A stretch of 64,000 nucleotides of DNA from Galbula dea (Eukaryota; Chordata; Aves; Piciformes; Galbulidae), in assembly GCA_013399015.1 (NCBI GenBank), contig VWZX01004666.1, positions 5,796,979 through 5,860,978 of the forward strand, read 5' to 3'. Below are positions 37,138 to 50,818 of the stretch, in pieces. Position numbers and translations under genes: made by a program. The first letter of the stretch is position 1. Every line of letters starts with the position of its first letter. The notes under the pieces are model-generated. The model did no database searches, was not told the origin of the DNA, and was given only the letters and a program-made list of their open reading frames with translations.

Positions 37138-38050
37138 CTAAAATGTGCTGGGTCGCACCACAGGTCCTACTAGGCTAATACCCTGTCTCCAACTCAGCCT
37201 GCAAGCACAGGACTATAGAAGAGCAAGAATAGGACATGCACAGCTGCACTTCCCCCAGGCACCTTTGTAGCCTTCAATACTTTTACTGGTAGTGATTTCC
37301 TTGGACTAGCATGATTTGTCCACCTAGTAGTTCCCAGAAGACCTTTTCAAGGAGTTCCACAGGCTTACTGCCACTGCACAAAGAACCACTTCTTCCTGCC
37401 AGGGCCTGAACCTGGCTCCTACAAAGTTTAGTTGACTTCCTTCAATCTTAAACTGGGAGATGAAATAACCAAATCCTCTTCAAGCTACTCACAATTCCAC
37501 AGAACTGGTGCATCCTTCTTCAACCACTCCTTTCCCAGGTAACTGTCCCATGGAAGCCATTGCAAATCTCTAACAGCTCATGATGCATTTCTGTACTCTT
37601 CTACCTGCTCTACAATCTTTTTGAGACAAAAGGAAAGGGAGAAGAAACAGTATATAATGTATGGGCAAATCATGGATTTAGACATGGCATAATAATGCTC
37701 TGTATCTTATTCTTTACTCTTTTCATACTATTTCATAAGATTTTATTTGCTTTGCTTTCTTTGATCACCACTAAGCACAGAGTTGATGGTTTGATGAACT
37801 ACTCAGTCTCATGATCTCACACCAAGTGGTGATGGTCAACTTGAAGTCCATCATTTTGTACAGAAAGTTCAGACAGTTTCCTACTACCAGTGCAAATCAT
37901 CTCACATTTATCTATACCAAATGCAGATATCACATACTCTATCCTTTTAAGCAGTATTAGGGATCTAGAAAACATGTCACAAAGCATTTGAGTTAAAATC
38001 TGCAAGTTACAAGGATCACTGAAAAGAGCCAGCAGTAATAAGAAATCCTG
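37138..38050 (-). mobile_element. Ancient CR1 remnant, about 0.9 kb (CR1-L / turtle-type)
   Basis: The plus strand reads as the reverse complement of an old CR1 family. It begins with AATGTGCTGGGTCGCACCAC, then AGGTCCTACTAGGCTAATAC and CCTGTCTCCAACTCAGCC, close to the family block 'TGGGTCAGACCAAAGGTCCA...AGTATCCTGTCTCC'. It continues through AAGGAGTTCCACAGGCTTAC and CATGGATTTAGACATGGCAT, ATAATGCTCTGTATCTTATT, CCATCATTTTGTACAGAAAG, and CTCACATTTATCTATACCAA. These appear in the correct order along the element. The frame is gone; a 121-codon minus-strand open frame at 37817-38182 overlaps it only by chance. The right edge is approximate. Confidence 0.82.
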
Positions 38051-38283
38051 TACTTGGGACAAAAAGCTGCTGAAGCACTCAACTGCAGAGAGCATGTAGA
38101 ACAGAGCAGTCCTATGAATGAGACTGCACACGTAACGAGGAGTTCCTGTGGGCTTTGATCTTTTAGCTATCTGAAACCACACAAAAGTTGAATCAAAAAG
38201 CTACAAGATCTCTAAAGAATAAGATTCTCCATTTCTCCATGGCAAGGTTCACCTTCACCAAAACAAATACATCACTTCTAAGT

Positions 38284-38313
38284 AAAAAAAAAAAAAAANA
38301 AAAAAAAAAAAAA
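38284..38313. repeat. Poly-A tract with one N
   Basis: Fifteen A, one N (38299), fourteen A. There is no clear retroposed unit upstream and no matching flanking duplication. Confidence 0.92.
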
Positions 38314-38639
38314 GTAAACCAAGACATTTCCACTCAATCCCTTTCATGTCTTTCCACCACCTCATCTAAAGTCACATGCTCAGTCCTGACCTTTCCAGAT
38401 TCTCCTCTCTGCCTCACCACACTTATTCAGACTATCAAATTCATTTAGTGAAACCATCCTATCCTTTCACACTTGACTCTTTTCACAGACAAGCAGTTCA
38501 TTTTCATGCAGACCCACTTTTAACTTCAAAAGGTTGCTTTGTATCTCAGCTTCTGATGTTCCTTGTTTAAAACACTTTCAAATAAGGATATGAAAAGCGT
38601 TGTTGCTGGGAACTCTCAGCATCTTCTCCCACCCTCCTA

Positions 38640-38640
<1 letters not shown>

Positions 38641-38671
<31 letters not shown>
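38641..38671. repeat. Poly-A tract, 31 bases
   Basis: An uninterrupted run of 31 A, 327 bases to the right of the gapped poly-A tract. Open frames on both strands through it encode poly-Lys or poly-Phe and are artefacts. Confidence 0.95.
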
Positions 38672-38673
<2 letters not shown>

Positions 38674-41600
38674 AAAAAAACCAACAGCAAAAAACCCACA
38701 AACCCACTATTAAACAATGCAAGAGGCAAGGCAACAGCTCTTGTAGCCCGCCTGTGCACATCCAAGGTCACAGCCAGTGCTCATAAAACTGAGCCCCTGG
38801 CTGCCAGGCTGCATTGGTCTTCTGCAGTTATCTTCACAGTGACACTTGCCTTTCCCTTAAACTTCCTCTGAAGTCATTCACTTCCACTTACCCACACTGG
38901 TTGCAGTAAGACAACCCTTCTGAGAAGGTCTCGCAGAGTCAGAAGGCAGCGTGACAACCTGACAAATACCCAGTGTCATCCCTTTCAGCAGCTCTGCAAC
39001 CCAATCAAAGCAAGAACACAAACCCATCTGTCACACCATTAACAGAGAAAGCCACCCTGCAAACACATTTGCTCCTCATGTAGATGCACCCTAAAGACAG
39101 CACTACAAAACTGCACAGTGCAAATTATTTCACAGCAAGCCAAACTATTTTGCTTTTTTTTTTTCCAGTGGCTCAGACAATCATATTTCCCCAGGCAGGC
39201 ACAGAGCAACACCGCTCTGCCCTCCAACAGCAGCACCCAACACCCACAGCACAAGCAATATCAAACCACAGACCCTTTGGTCCATAAAAAGCACTTTTTA
39301 CCCATTCTGGGATGCTTCAGCAATCATGCAAAAACAATTAACAAGATTATAAGCAAACCCATAAAGCAATTAGGTGAAAAAGATACAGCAGAAAGTCTGC
39401 CAATCCTACACCCTTTATGCACATCTAGAAACTACATTTGTGTCTCCAACAAACTACCATAAAAACTCATGCAGTGGCTTTATTAATCAAAGCATTTTTC
39501 ACTTGGAGATCATAAATACAGAATACTTGTTCCTAAGTTGTTTCAGAAACAAAATTTAGGAACCATTTTTGATTTAAAATAGTTATAACTTGGTAATTTC
39601 ATGTGAGAAAACCACACTGAAAAGAGTAATACATTACACTAAACTGACTTGTAAGTTAATTATGCACAATTTGGACACTCCAGAGTCAGGAATTCAGAAC
39701 TGAATCTCGTCTAGTCACTCAAAATCTGTATGATGAAAATACATTATAATAATGCTCTTTTCTTGCCAGAATAAACAAAAAAGGTACTATCAGCATTTTT
39801 AAAACCACATTTGAATCCCAAGATTGAATCCCAAGAGGTTGCTGAGGTTTTTTTGTACTAGCTTTTTCTCCCATAAAATTTACTAGTCTTATTACTACCA
39901 GAACAGTTTCAGCAATACATTCAGAAATGCACAAGATTAAAATTGCAGCAGCTATTTCCTCCTTACTTTCCTCAGATTTTGTCAAGGATAAGAATTTTAC
40001 GTAGTATTACACAGAAAGTTACCACAGATCTCCAGAAGGGCAAGACTGAGTGCTTCAGCATAAACATCTGCTCCCCTCCTCTTGAATCTAAATGGAAATA
40101 CTACCATTGACAGTGTCGCTGGTTCTACATAAATTTTACCTTCTTACAGTAGACACTGCATCAAAACCACAGCAGTTAAAGAGTCAAACAATTTTCCAGT
40201 TGGCTGCAACACCCATTGAAAAAACAAAACTGTTTCAAGATAAAACCATGTCTTTTATATTAAAATATTGGTCAAGCTGCTGACAAGGAGATAAATGAGT
40301 TTTTAAACCATTAGTGTACGCTCGCATAAAATTAAAAACGATTCTATAGAAGGAAATTTGGATAACTGTGATATGCCTTCTTCCAGTGTAATACTTCATT
40401 TTGCTATTTTGAGAAGTTATTAAAATTGGACCATCTCAGCTTGCTGGAATTTCATTTATTCATTATTGCACTGTACAGTTAATGCAGGAGATTAGATTAG
40501 GTTTTGACAAGTCTTTTACACTTCTCAAGGCAGCACTGTTATTTCTGCTTAGGTTAGTAACTTTATCTACCAGCTAACCTTTACAATGTTGACAATCCAC
40601 AATTAACAATTTTCTCCCTTGCCTCCAATCCGCTATGCAACGCAGATGATGCCGTTGCAACAAAGGGCATCCCCAGCTCCTCCTGGGAGTCTGGTACAGC
40701 AACACCCCCAAAAGCACCCACTGTGCCCCCCGTGTACAGCTCCCTTTCAAGATCACACAACACTTTGCAACAGCAGCAAAACAGAGTAAGCTCAAAATGG
40801 AGGAGGCCATCACCTAATGAAACACGACTAATGGGACTGCTGACTGTCCAAATATTTAACTGCTCTCAAATGCTGCAGGTCAGGTGGGTTAATCAAATAA
40901 ACTTGCATATCCGGAGGGACTGTCTGTTATTTGTGTTTTCTTTAAGTCCTTACCTGACTTTAGGCTTCGAGAAGCTACCAGGCTCTGAGCAGCTATGAAT
41001 ATTTGCATACAAAAACCAATAAAGCAGATGTCACAGTCCTCCATAATGAGCTGAAAACATGGGAAAGTTCTTCCAAAATAAATACTTTTTCTGAATAACA
41101 TGAAAACTCTCTTCAGCCCACAAAGGCAGTACACACTGATGGGAACTGACAACACCTACACACCAGGTACCTGGAAATATAATCCGTATCACAGAGCAAG
41201 CAACTGCTCTTCAAGTGGGAATCTAGCACATTGTCTCTCCCAGACTTAACCATTAAAAATTATCAGAGTAAGAAAACATCAGTATGGATGGACAAAGTAA
41301 ATGCAAAGTGTTTTCAATGTATAACAATGGATATTAGAATAAATCTAGGATTAAAATATGGCTTAGTTTCGCCAATTTCTAATATTATTTGTCTCCATTC
41401 AACAAGAATTTATGCACCATTTCAACCTGATAAGTATTTAATTCTAGGTAATAAAGCTTTACAAATTGAATTTTAAGGGGNCCAATTATTTCTAGAGCTC
41501 CACAACTACAGACTTCAAGGAACGAGGAAAGCTGCCACTACAAAAGCAGAGCTGACATATGACCCCTGGATACAGTGGCACTAGCAGATAGCTATAATAA

Positions 41601-43174
41601 AAAATCAATATTAATTCCACACACTTCTGTTTTGAAAATAAAGCGTTGAAATTCCTTCATGTCCACCTGCAAAAGGGACACAGCCCAGACCAACTTCGTT
41701 GAAGAGGATTTTAAAAGTCTTTCTCCAGGCATGTAATGGATTCCAAGACTGAACGTGGACTGAATGTTCAGTGAACCAAATATTTTTTAATAGATTCCTC
41801 AGGGGAGTGTATTTTATATTTTTAAATCACTCTGAGACCTTGGAATGACAATGTGATTCAGAAGAAAAGAAAGGCTAGTTAGTGTTCATGGTGTGGGGTA
41901 TTGTGCTTCTTCCAGGGTTTTTCTGAAAAAAAAACAGTCATGTCCACTACAATTTCCTGCTATGTACCTTAGAAACGTCTTCATTTCTACAAACCTTGAA
42001 CTTACCAATTTGCTTTTGAAAACATACACTAAGCCATTTTAAAGTTCCTTCCTGCCAAAGTACTACATCAGCAATTACAGAAAGTTGACCTAACAAAAAA
42101 TAGGGAGGCATTAGAAGTTAGAATGAGGCAGCTCACCTCCTATAGCCACAGCTGCAGAGGTAGGTGATGGACTTAAAACCATCAAGCCCAGATTCAAAAC
42201 CCAAATGTAGCATAAATTAGATCAATTCGCAGATTTCAGATTAACCACCCTCTTCCTTTTAGACCCTTGAACTAATGCCCACTTTATTAGCAAGGTCCCT
42301 AAGACATGACAGCAGATTTGGCATGAGAAGTAACCATCCCTTGGAAGAGGAAACTTTTCCAGTTGTATGATTAAGTAGGCAGGAAAACAAGACAAGGAGC
42401 TTCAAGCACTGCCATGGTTAGCATGATTTCAGCAGGATTAGGCAGAGTGCAATGAAGGAAAAGCCTCAGACAATAAGTCCTTTCATACATCAGAAACAAA
42501 ACCTACAGTTAATCACACCAGTGATTCAATTTCTTCCACTAATTCCTAATCAGACATCAACAAATAAAGCAAAACACTTATTCTTGTTTTAGTTCTATGA
42601 AATAAACACAAGTGAAAGGAAGTGCTCAGCCAGCACTGTAAAAATGCCATCACCTCTCCACCTCCTGGTGAACAGCGAGCTGCGAGGTGCATGAAGGGTT
42701 GGGAAAGGAGCTCTTCCATAAAACCCATCCAAGGAGAAGTCCAGAGCAAAAGGTTTAGAGGAGTGCTGCATTAACAAGCAAGAGAAACTTCAAAGCCAAG
42801 AGACAAACTCAGTCGAAACCCTCCTCAAATACAAGAGACCTTGAACCAGTGTCACTAGAAAGAACATCTGGTGTGCTGACTTGATTTTCAACATTAGTCA
42901 CTGGACAGAAACAAAACATCTTTTTTTACCTTCCCCCAACAAAAGCAGCAAATAATTGCAAATCCACTTCTACATATAACCTATCATTTATCACCTCATC
43001 AGTGACTGCTTGAGTCTGAGGGAATTAAACACTCAAGTCAGGCAGTTTTTGTTAAAAGCAATAATTACATTGTTACTAGAATATACAATTAGGTAATAAA
43101 AAACAAAAACAAATCTGTCTAGCAATATTTTTATGCACTCTTACAGAAATATTACCAGACTGGAAACAGGCAAC

Positions 43175-43200
43175 ATTATTATAATAATAATAATAAAAAA
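43175..43200. repeat. (TAA)n microsatellite
   Basis: ATTATTATAATAATAATAAT followed by AATAAAAAAA. A short AT-rich trinucleotide repeat. Confidence 0.85.
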
Positions 43201-46200
43201 ATCCACTTCCACCGAAGTATAGCTACTTCTAATTTAGAACTTCACCCACAGGCAAAAATACATAAATGATTAGCATTATAGTGTTTATTTTAATTACACT
43301 GTGCAACAAGAATCCAAGAGGCTGTTAACTCACTTCAGATACAAAGAAAGCCAGTATCTGACAGCTTATCCTCCATTTATAACCTAAACAGTTCTGCCAG
43401 CCCAACCTATTTTCTTAGCACCAAAGCCAGAATGTCTACATTTCTCGTAACATCCAAAACCAACATACAATAGAGAAAGAAATGAAAGAAAAAAACAAAA
43501 AGGGAGGAGAGTGTCAGGAGGTCAGGAGATCTCTCAACTGCTCCTCGTAGACAATGTTTAAGAGCATCAAGAATTCACTAGTCTTCAAAGCACAGCTCTT
43601 TCAAGTTTAATAAGGAAAAAAAAATCCAATAATCTTTAATTCAAACTTACATTTACAAATTCTTTCCAGCAACATAACTGCTGTGCAATATATCTAACAT
43701 TGTACAAGTCACAGTGCCTGCCCTGAACACCTATGAGCTAAGCCAACAAAACACAATTCACAATTTCTACTTTATTAGAGACATTTCCCATCACTGCAGT
43801 CAAGTTGCTGATCCTAGTAATTCAGTGCAAGTCATTTTAAGACACACATTTACCCATCTATCTAGATGGGGTTTGTTCAATGAAGAAGCCTTTGATCACT
43901 CTTTAATAACATACTGTTCTTAAAGGATGCCCAGCATTTTGACACAGGGGTGAAGGATCACTAGAAGAGCCTGACAGACTGCTGCTTTGTAACTTCAGAA
44001 TTCTCCCTTCTTGTAACTCATTATGCTCCTTATTCGCTCCACAGGCACAAGCAAGAGATTGGCACAGATGCAGTATAGCTGCACACTTTATTATTATATT
44101 GTTTACAAAGGAAAAGCTTCAGGTAAGAAACATAGTAGGAACCAAGCACAATTATCAAAAGTAACAGCTTGCTCCTACAGAGCTGTTAAGAGTTTCAGCA
44201 CAGAGACACAGGGGTCCTTACACTTGTTACTCCTGCCTGGAGGCAAGAGGTGTCCCTCGCTATCACGGCCTTGGCTGCAGACCCGACAGCCAAGGAAGTC
44301 TGCAGCAAAGAAAGAAAAACGAAGTGTGATGCTCGCTGTCAGGAGGTAGACACCTCTGTGCAAAAGACAGTACCTTCGCAGTGAGAGCCTACACTCACTT
44401 CAGGTCTCATCCAGAATCCAGTTACGAATAACAGAAAGCTACACTTTGCATCAGTCAAAAAAAACCAAAAAGCAGCTAAAACCATTGCCGTGCTACAGGC
44501 TTGCATGAACTCTCCCTGTCTTGACCTGTTTGGGTGAAGAAGCAGGATCTGGCACCTACTGACCTGTGCTAAAAAGAAACCTCTGCAATGGGACAGACCT
44601 CAGGAAATTAGGTTAATGGAAGGACTACTCTAAAGTAACCTTTTTTGAGCCAAAAGATCTCAATAGCTATTCTACCTTAACACTACACCTAAAGCATAAA
44701 GTGTAGTTTTATATGCTCCAAAGATGTAGCAGAAGCCAGAGAAAACTCCAAACAGCACAAGCAGCAGCTCTGTTAGCAACAGACTTTTCCATCTCCAAAA
44801 AGTTTATAATTCTACTTTCACGTCAAGAAGCAGAATTAAAGCAGTAACTCTGTACTGAAATACTTGTCTCCCTAGGTGTAATTCTTCAAGATTGTAGTTT
44901 ATTAATTGAAAGCCACCCACAAACAAGGCTACAATGAGAAGACAGTCAATATTTTAAAATGCATGTTCAAAAACACATGCTTCCTGCTTAGGTTAAATAC
45001 AAGTTTGAGTACTTTTTTACCACATAACACAGAGATTAGAATACATAAGACTGTAAAGGAATTTTGGTAGTGCCCAAGAAGTCTCAACAAAATCAATGAG
45101 AATATATATTACAAAATTATTTCCACACCTTCTAGTTCATAGGTTTAAGAGGCTAATTTTCATTCTTTATGGTGTTTATATTTTCTATTTCACTGAACTC
45201 TGACATGGAAAAAATGTATTATTGAATACTGTGAATACTTCCAGTCAATCTGTGTAATCTTGCAAATTCCATATAGCAAGTAGTTAAAATACAATGGACA
45301 CCACATTCATAAAAAACAGGTTTTTCCTTAAGAGAATTATTGATTCTGTAACTGAATCTTTGATCAAATTTGGTGAAACAAGTATCAATAATAATAAATA
45401 TAATTCCTTTGTATTTGACGAAAACAGCGCTTTATAAAAAGGTAACAACTCCACCCAAAAAAACAAGAGGTCACTTGCCCCCACCTCCTATCTTCAAAGT
45501 ACATAATACCTCAACATATTCTTAACAGTGACCAAAAGGATTCTCTTCACCAATTCTATGGTTTTCCTTCAAGATAAAAGATCAGAAGCACAGTATCTGG
45601 CAGTCAATAAATATTTGTTTTAAAATATACACTCAAAGTCCAAATGCTAGCCTAGCTTTCTTCATGCTTCTCAGATCTAATTTACCTTCCAGCTAATGAT
45701 CCTACCAAAATAGACCTAGGTTGGTGCAGAAAATCCAACCTGTTGATATAACAACCACCAAAACTCCTCCAGAAAAAGAGCCACACAATCACCTTTCTTC
45801 CACCCCTACTCACAAAACCCTCTAGAGAAACAATGGCTTTTCCAAAAAACTGTAAGATCTAATTTTGCAAGGAAATTTAACTGAAGAATCAAGCATCATC
45901 CCATGACTAACTTCCTGCTCCTGAAGAGAGAAGAGATATTACAAAGCTCAAGTGCCTGGCTGCCTTCAGCAGCAAAGATGACACATGAGAGAAGAATCTG
46001 TACACTGGAGGGATAAAAAAGCAGCCATGCTATGTGGATCTCATAAAATAGAACAGATGTTATCCTTTGTATGCACACTGCAATTCAGTGTCTAATGCTA
46101 CACTTGGGAGGAAAAAAAAGAAAAAAAAAGGAAGAGAGGCCTAGGAAGCCAACAGGCAATTCCTTGCCACGGTCAAGCACATGCATGCTTTGTTTGGTTT

Positions 46201-48407
46201 CAAGTGATGATGAGATTTTGAGAGAGCAATGCTCCATGCCCAAGCTTCACGTTTTTTCTCTCTGCAATTTCATCTGACAACTTCAAACTATAAACTTCTT
46301 GTGCCAACCTAAATAATTCCTCTCCTTTTCAGTAAGGCTAGAAGAAAGTACTTACCCACTTGCCAGCTGCAGCTGAAATTTTGTGCCAAGAAATAAATGT
46401 CTTTTGGGCAGGCTGTAAACTGGAACCTTTCTATACCTGCTGAAGGACAAAGAAAAAGAGTGGGACTACCCTACCCCTTCCCAGATCAGTGGTATTACTG
46501 CATTCCAGCTCCACAGTAGATCACACTTAAATGAAAGCATCCAAATAGAGCTACTTCATCTGAGTATCAAGCCTGGGTACTACCGGATGCTTTTGTCAAT
46601 TTAACTCTCAACCAGTGTTTTTTATATACATTTTTTCCATCTGTTGCTCCAAAAACCCTAAGGTATCGCTAATGTAAAGATATTTAATGTATAGAAAATT
46701 CCTCAGGTAACAGAGTCCTTGAAGGAATAAGACAGATTTCATCCTTACCACCCCCTCCACCCCCCCATAAGGCACAGGTGTGTATATACACTGTTTACAC
46801 ATTGACATTAAATAGCAAGTGCTCCAGCTTCCCTTCCTCAGCCTCCCCTTTCACAGCCTGAAGAGACTTTGACCTCCTTGCAGACAGTAAAACACTTGCA
46901 GGCACTGGTCGCTGCAGCTCTCATGAACAACACAAGGCAAAGACCAAGGACATGTGCTACAACTTCCCCACAGCCCAGAAAGATGATGATTAACAGAGAG
47001 CAGAAGAGATAGATTATGACTAAATTAGAAATTGAAAGAACATGTTGTGAAGAGTTTAAAGTCTTCCATGTGGGGCTCAGTGCATACCAGGTGCCTTACT
47101 TTGCAGGCTAGGTTTTCCCCACATGTGTCTTGTTCAGGCACTCGGGCGTCCATAGCCGTACAGGTGAGACAGCATAACAGCACAAGACCCTGATACCTCC
47201 ATTTGTCTTTTCCTCTTTCCTGTCCTCCTCCCAGCCTGCGAAGGCTTCCCAGCTATAGGACGCTACTGCCTATTTACATGTCCTGGATTTAGGAAGGGAC
47301 TCTACAAAGCTTCTGATAATAAAAAAAAAGTCACAAATAAAATTTGCGTTGTTGCAGTAGAAAGCAGCCTCTTTCTCTTTAACCTATAATCATGGGCCAC
47401 TTTCCCTTGCTGAATATCATGCCATTCTCATTTTGGCAGTGACCTGAATTACAGATTCACAAAAATATTGCCAAAACTCTAAATGTCAGTTAGAAACTCA
47501 ACTAATACCAATATACATATATACACTGCTAAAAAAACAAGGGACCTGGTCGTATAGAAAATAAAAACTGGAGGAATGTTAATAGCATGCACAAACAAAT
47601 CATGATGAGGTACATAAAAGGAAAGTCTCAAGACACGCAACAGTACCATGAACTTGGCTTTTAATATACAGAGTAGTTACATCTCTATCATCTTCACAAA
47701 TAGAGCCAAGCAGTGCTTGTTCCCTTTGCTCATTAAAGCTCTACAACTGGTGCCTCCTGTATGCCCACATGTACCATTTCATTAAGCTCACTTGACATTA
47801 GATGAAGAAAGAGTACGAGAAAATTGCATATTCCCTACCTAAAGTAAACTTGTCATTTAAACCTTGTGTATAGATAGAATTTGATATAGCACTGGCATAG
47901 TGAGTCATTCCTCAGTTTTAGAGTTTGTACAACAGTATTCTTACATATGTTTTGCAATACTTTCCAGTTAGCTACCACCCCATGTAATTACAAGTTTTTA
48001 CTGGAAAGGAAGCATACATTTTGGATTTGAACACTGCAGTGAGATCTGCAGAAACGAAGCTTTCTTTTACGGTTAGGTTTTGAGCAAAAGTAAACCCATG
48101 TACGAAGCCCTCACAAACTATATGAAAGATGAATGTCAAGGTATTGCTTTTAAAAGGTGTGTAAGCAGCAATGGTGAGCATCACAAATACTTCTCAATGA
48201 ATTCTTCCAAACATAAACAAACACCTCCTATGTCAGTTTTCTTCAGAAGCTGTTCCTTAGCTAAGTTAAAACTGTATACAATCAAACATCCAGTAGCTAT
48301 TATGAATGTTTTACTTGAAAATAAGAGGTGATTTTACATCCATCTGCACTGGTGTGAGATAATACATTAAAAGCTTTCTTCACCATCTTACATTCAGCTT
48401 CCTTTTG

Positions 48408-48462
48408 GTTTTTAGGTTTATTGGGTTTTTTGGGTTTTTGTGTTTTGGGTTTTTTTAAGTTA
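48408..48462. repeat. G/T-rich low-complexity run
   Basis: Repeated GGTTTT, GGGTTTTTT and GGGTTTTTGTG words. Although it looks like GGGTTT, the spacing is irregular and it is not a telomere-type TTAGGG array. A minus-strand frame across it encodes a Lys-Pro-Lys-rich run (KPKTQKPKKPNKPKNQK) and is a repeat artefact. Confidence 0.8.
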
Positions 48463-49260
48463 CAAATTAGTTTTAACTCCCAACCTTGGTTTCTAAGTGG
48501 CACTGAAAAAAAAATACTGAAGCAGAAAGGTTTGTCCTAGTTAATACCACTAAGAAGATCAGCTCAGACTTTCGCCTGGTTGCATTCAACTCACTCCAGT
48601 GCTTTATAAGGGAAGTTTGCAATTCTTCAAAACACTCAAGTCCCAACTTTAATTCACACAGAATCACACATTTACTGCGTAGCTAGACCTCTGGTTAGTT
48701 TTTTTAAGCTGGTTATTATTATCACTTTCTACTATCTAAATTCACATCAAATGGATCTACCAAATTGTAGCTCTCCTGCTATGTGAGAAAAAGTAGTTTC
48801 TGTACAATTAAAGTTAGCTGGTTAAGATTCAAGAACAGGCAGCAACAACTATGGGGTTTTTTCCTCCTAATTGCATATACTATGACCTACAAGAAATATT
48901 TTCTGCTTAAAAGTAATACTTAAATGGAGATCTATGGCTGAACATTATCACAAGGATTGCACTTACTTGACAGTCTGCTATTAGCCAACTCCATTATCGC
49001 TATTTGCAGTTTTTAAATGTACAGATTCAGAAGTAACTGTACAAAGCCTCCATTACAAGTGGATTTATGGAAAGCCACAGCAATAATCATCCTCATTAAG
49101 CATATCTTCCCACAGCCCTGCATTATGTGGACACAAAGAAGAAAACATTTCTTCTCTGTTACCCACAAGCTTAGATCTTTCTCCTTATAATCACAAGCTT
49201 TGACTGTCTTCTCTGCTTTCACCAATGACAGTTATCTCACATTCCTAAAGCAGGACAATT

Positions 49261-49276
49261 AAAAAAAAAAAAAAAA
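49261..49276. repeat. Poly-A tract
   Basis: About 16 consecutive A; simple repeat. Confidence 0.85.
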
Positions 49277-50641
49277 CCAACCTGCATACTTCTTCATCCG
49301 CAACCAAACACAGACAACATAGGACAGTTTATACTTTGATTTTCCAAAAATTTGTATTTTCACTGGCAACATGCATGAAAATAAAATGCTGTCTGTGGCT
49401 TCTACTATTTTACTAATAGCCCCAACCAGTATTTATCCAAGGTATATTACGGACATGCACAGGCAGAGAAAAGAGCAGATGACAGAATTTATAACTAAGG
49501 TGAATTATAAAAATCTCCTGAGCTTTAGTGATGCATTAACTCTCTGGCCATAGGCTCTTTTAACCCCTTCACACGTATGGTCATGCTGCATCCTATTTCA
49601 ACAAGCAGGATGCATGCCAGTGAGGTAGGCTAAGAAACTCACACATTAAGATGGTCAGTTAAAGGCAGAAACTGAGAACTTAAATAATCCAACACTGACA
49701 CTCAGCTCACATTTATATCACAAACTGGCCATTTAGCCATGCAGATTTTACTTCTTGCTTTCAAAGTTCAGACTGCTGATCATGCACTTCAACGTACGGT
49801 TATCTATTACTCCTATGTCCTCAGCCCAACAGCAAACCACCATGGCAGAAATAATAAAATTAGGATTAAAGTACACTTGCTCCCTCCATAAAACCATTCT
49901 TGTTAGCCACACATTTTCTGCATTCATAAGGAGTGCAGTGGACTTCACTTAAAAAGCTGTTTTCAAAGCCACACTGGCAGGTGTAGAACAATCACCCAGT
50001 AAACAGACACAAAGAGAAGTCATTTACAGCACAAGACCCTAGGAATCTCAATTAAATCTGTCATTTCTCTAACATTCACCTTGAAAAATTAACAAAGGCG
50101 ATTATACAAGCAGAATAAGGAAACTCTATTTGCTCACTGTCCCTGCTGAAGTTAGCTTCCATGAGAGAACTCTAAACCAGCAAATACTCAACATAACTTA
50201 TGTCTGAAGCTTTGATTATCCAGTTATCTTCAGACTACAGCACTTCCTATAGCTCAATTCTACACTTGACAGAGAAAATATTTTATTTGATACTGACAAC
50301 ACAGCTTCATTTGGTTACATCTGAAATAAAACACAAAACTCCGAACCGCTCTGTAACAGCTGCCCCAGTCAGTCTCCTGGAAACAGAGCACATCTTTTCC
50401 ACACACGAGGTCTTCGAGAACAGATCGTTGTTTAACAGCGCGGAAATACTTTCTTTCATTACGTTTAATTTACGCCAGGTATTCGAACTGCTTGAAGTTA
50501 GGTCTTAGAACAGTTTCTAGGTGCCAAAACCACCGTGAAGGCAAACAACCCGCTTGCAGCGCTCGCCTTCAACCTCGCCTCGGAGNGGGGAGGGCTGCAG
50601 CCGCGCTCCTACTAAAGGGCGCGAGGGAAGGGGGTGACCTT

Positions 50642-50650
50642 CCCCGCCCC
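50642..50650 (-). promoter_or_regulatory. GC box (Sp1/KLF-type)
   Basis: CCCCGCCCC on the plus strand, GGGGCGGGG on the minus strand, inside the CpG island. Confidence 0.6.
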
Positions 50651-50818
50651 GGTTTTGGGAGCCGGCACCCCGGGCGTTGCGGAGGAGCCGAGTTCCCTGC
50701 CCGCTCCCGCCGGGGGCCCTTTGTTCTCACCACCCAGGACGCCGCCGCCCGGCGGCCCCACGCTCTCCCAGGCGGCGGCTCACGCCACTGCGGGGGGTGA
50801 AGGCGCGATCTGCCGCCC

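Larger units (their letters stand above)
38051..50339. other. Long non-coding stretch left of the CpG island
   Basis: AT-rich and probably intronic or intergenic. No interspersed repeat recognised over about 12 kb. It contains two poly-A tracts, a TAA microsatellite, a G/T-rich run and one minus-strand splice-bounded candidate (46356-46436). A single N at 41481 and another at 38299 mark assembly uncertainty. Confidence 0.5.

Noticed and set aside
48408..48462. GGGTTT-rich run as interstitial telomeric repeat
   Set aside because: Spacing is irregular and TTAGGG units are absent; it is low-complexity G/T sequence.
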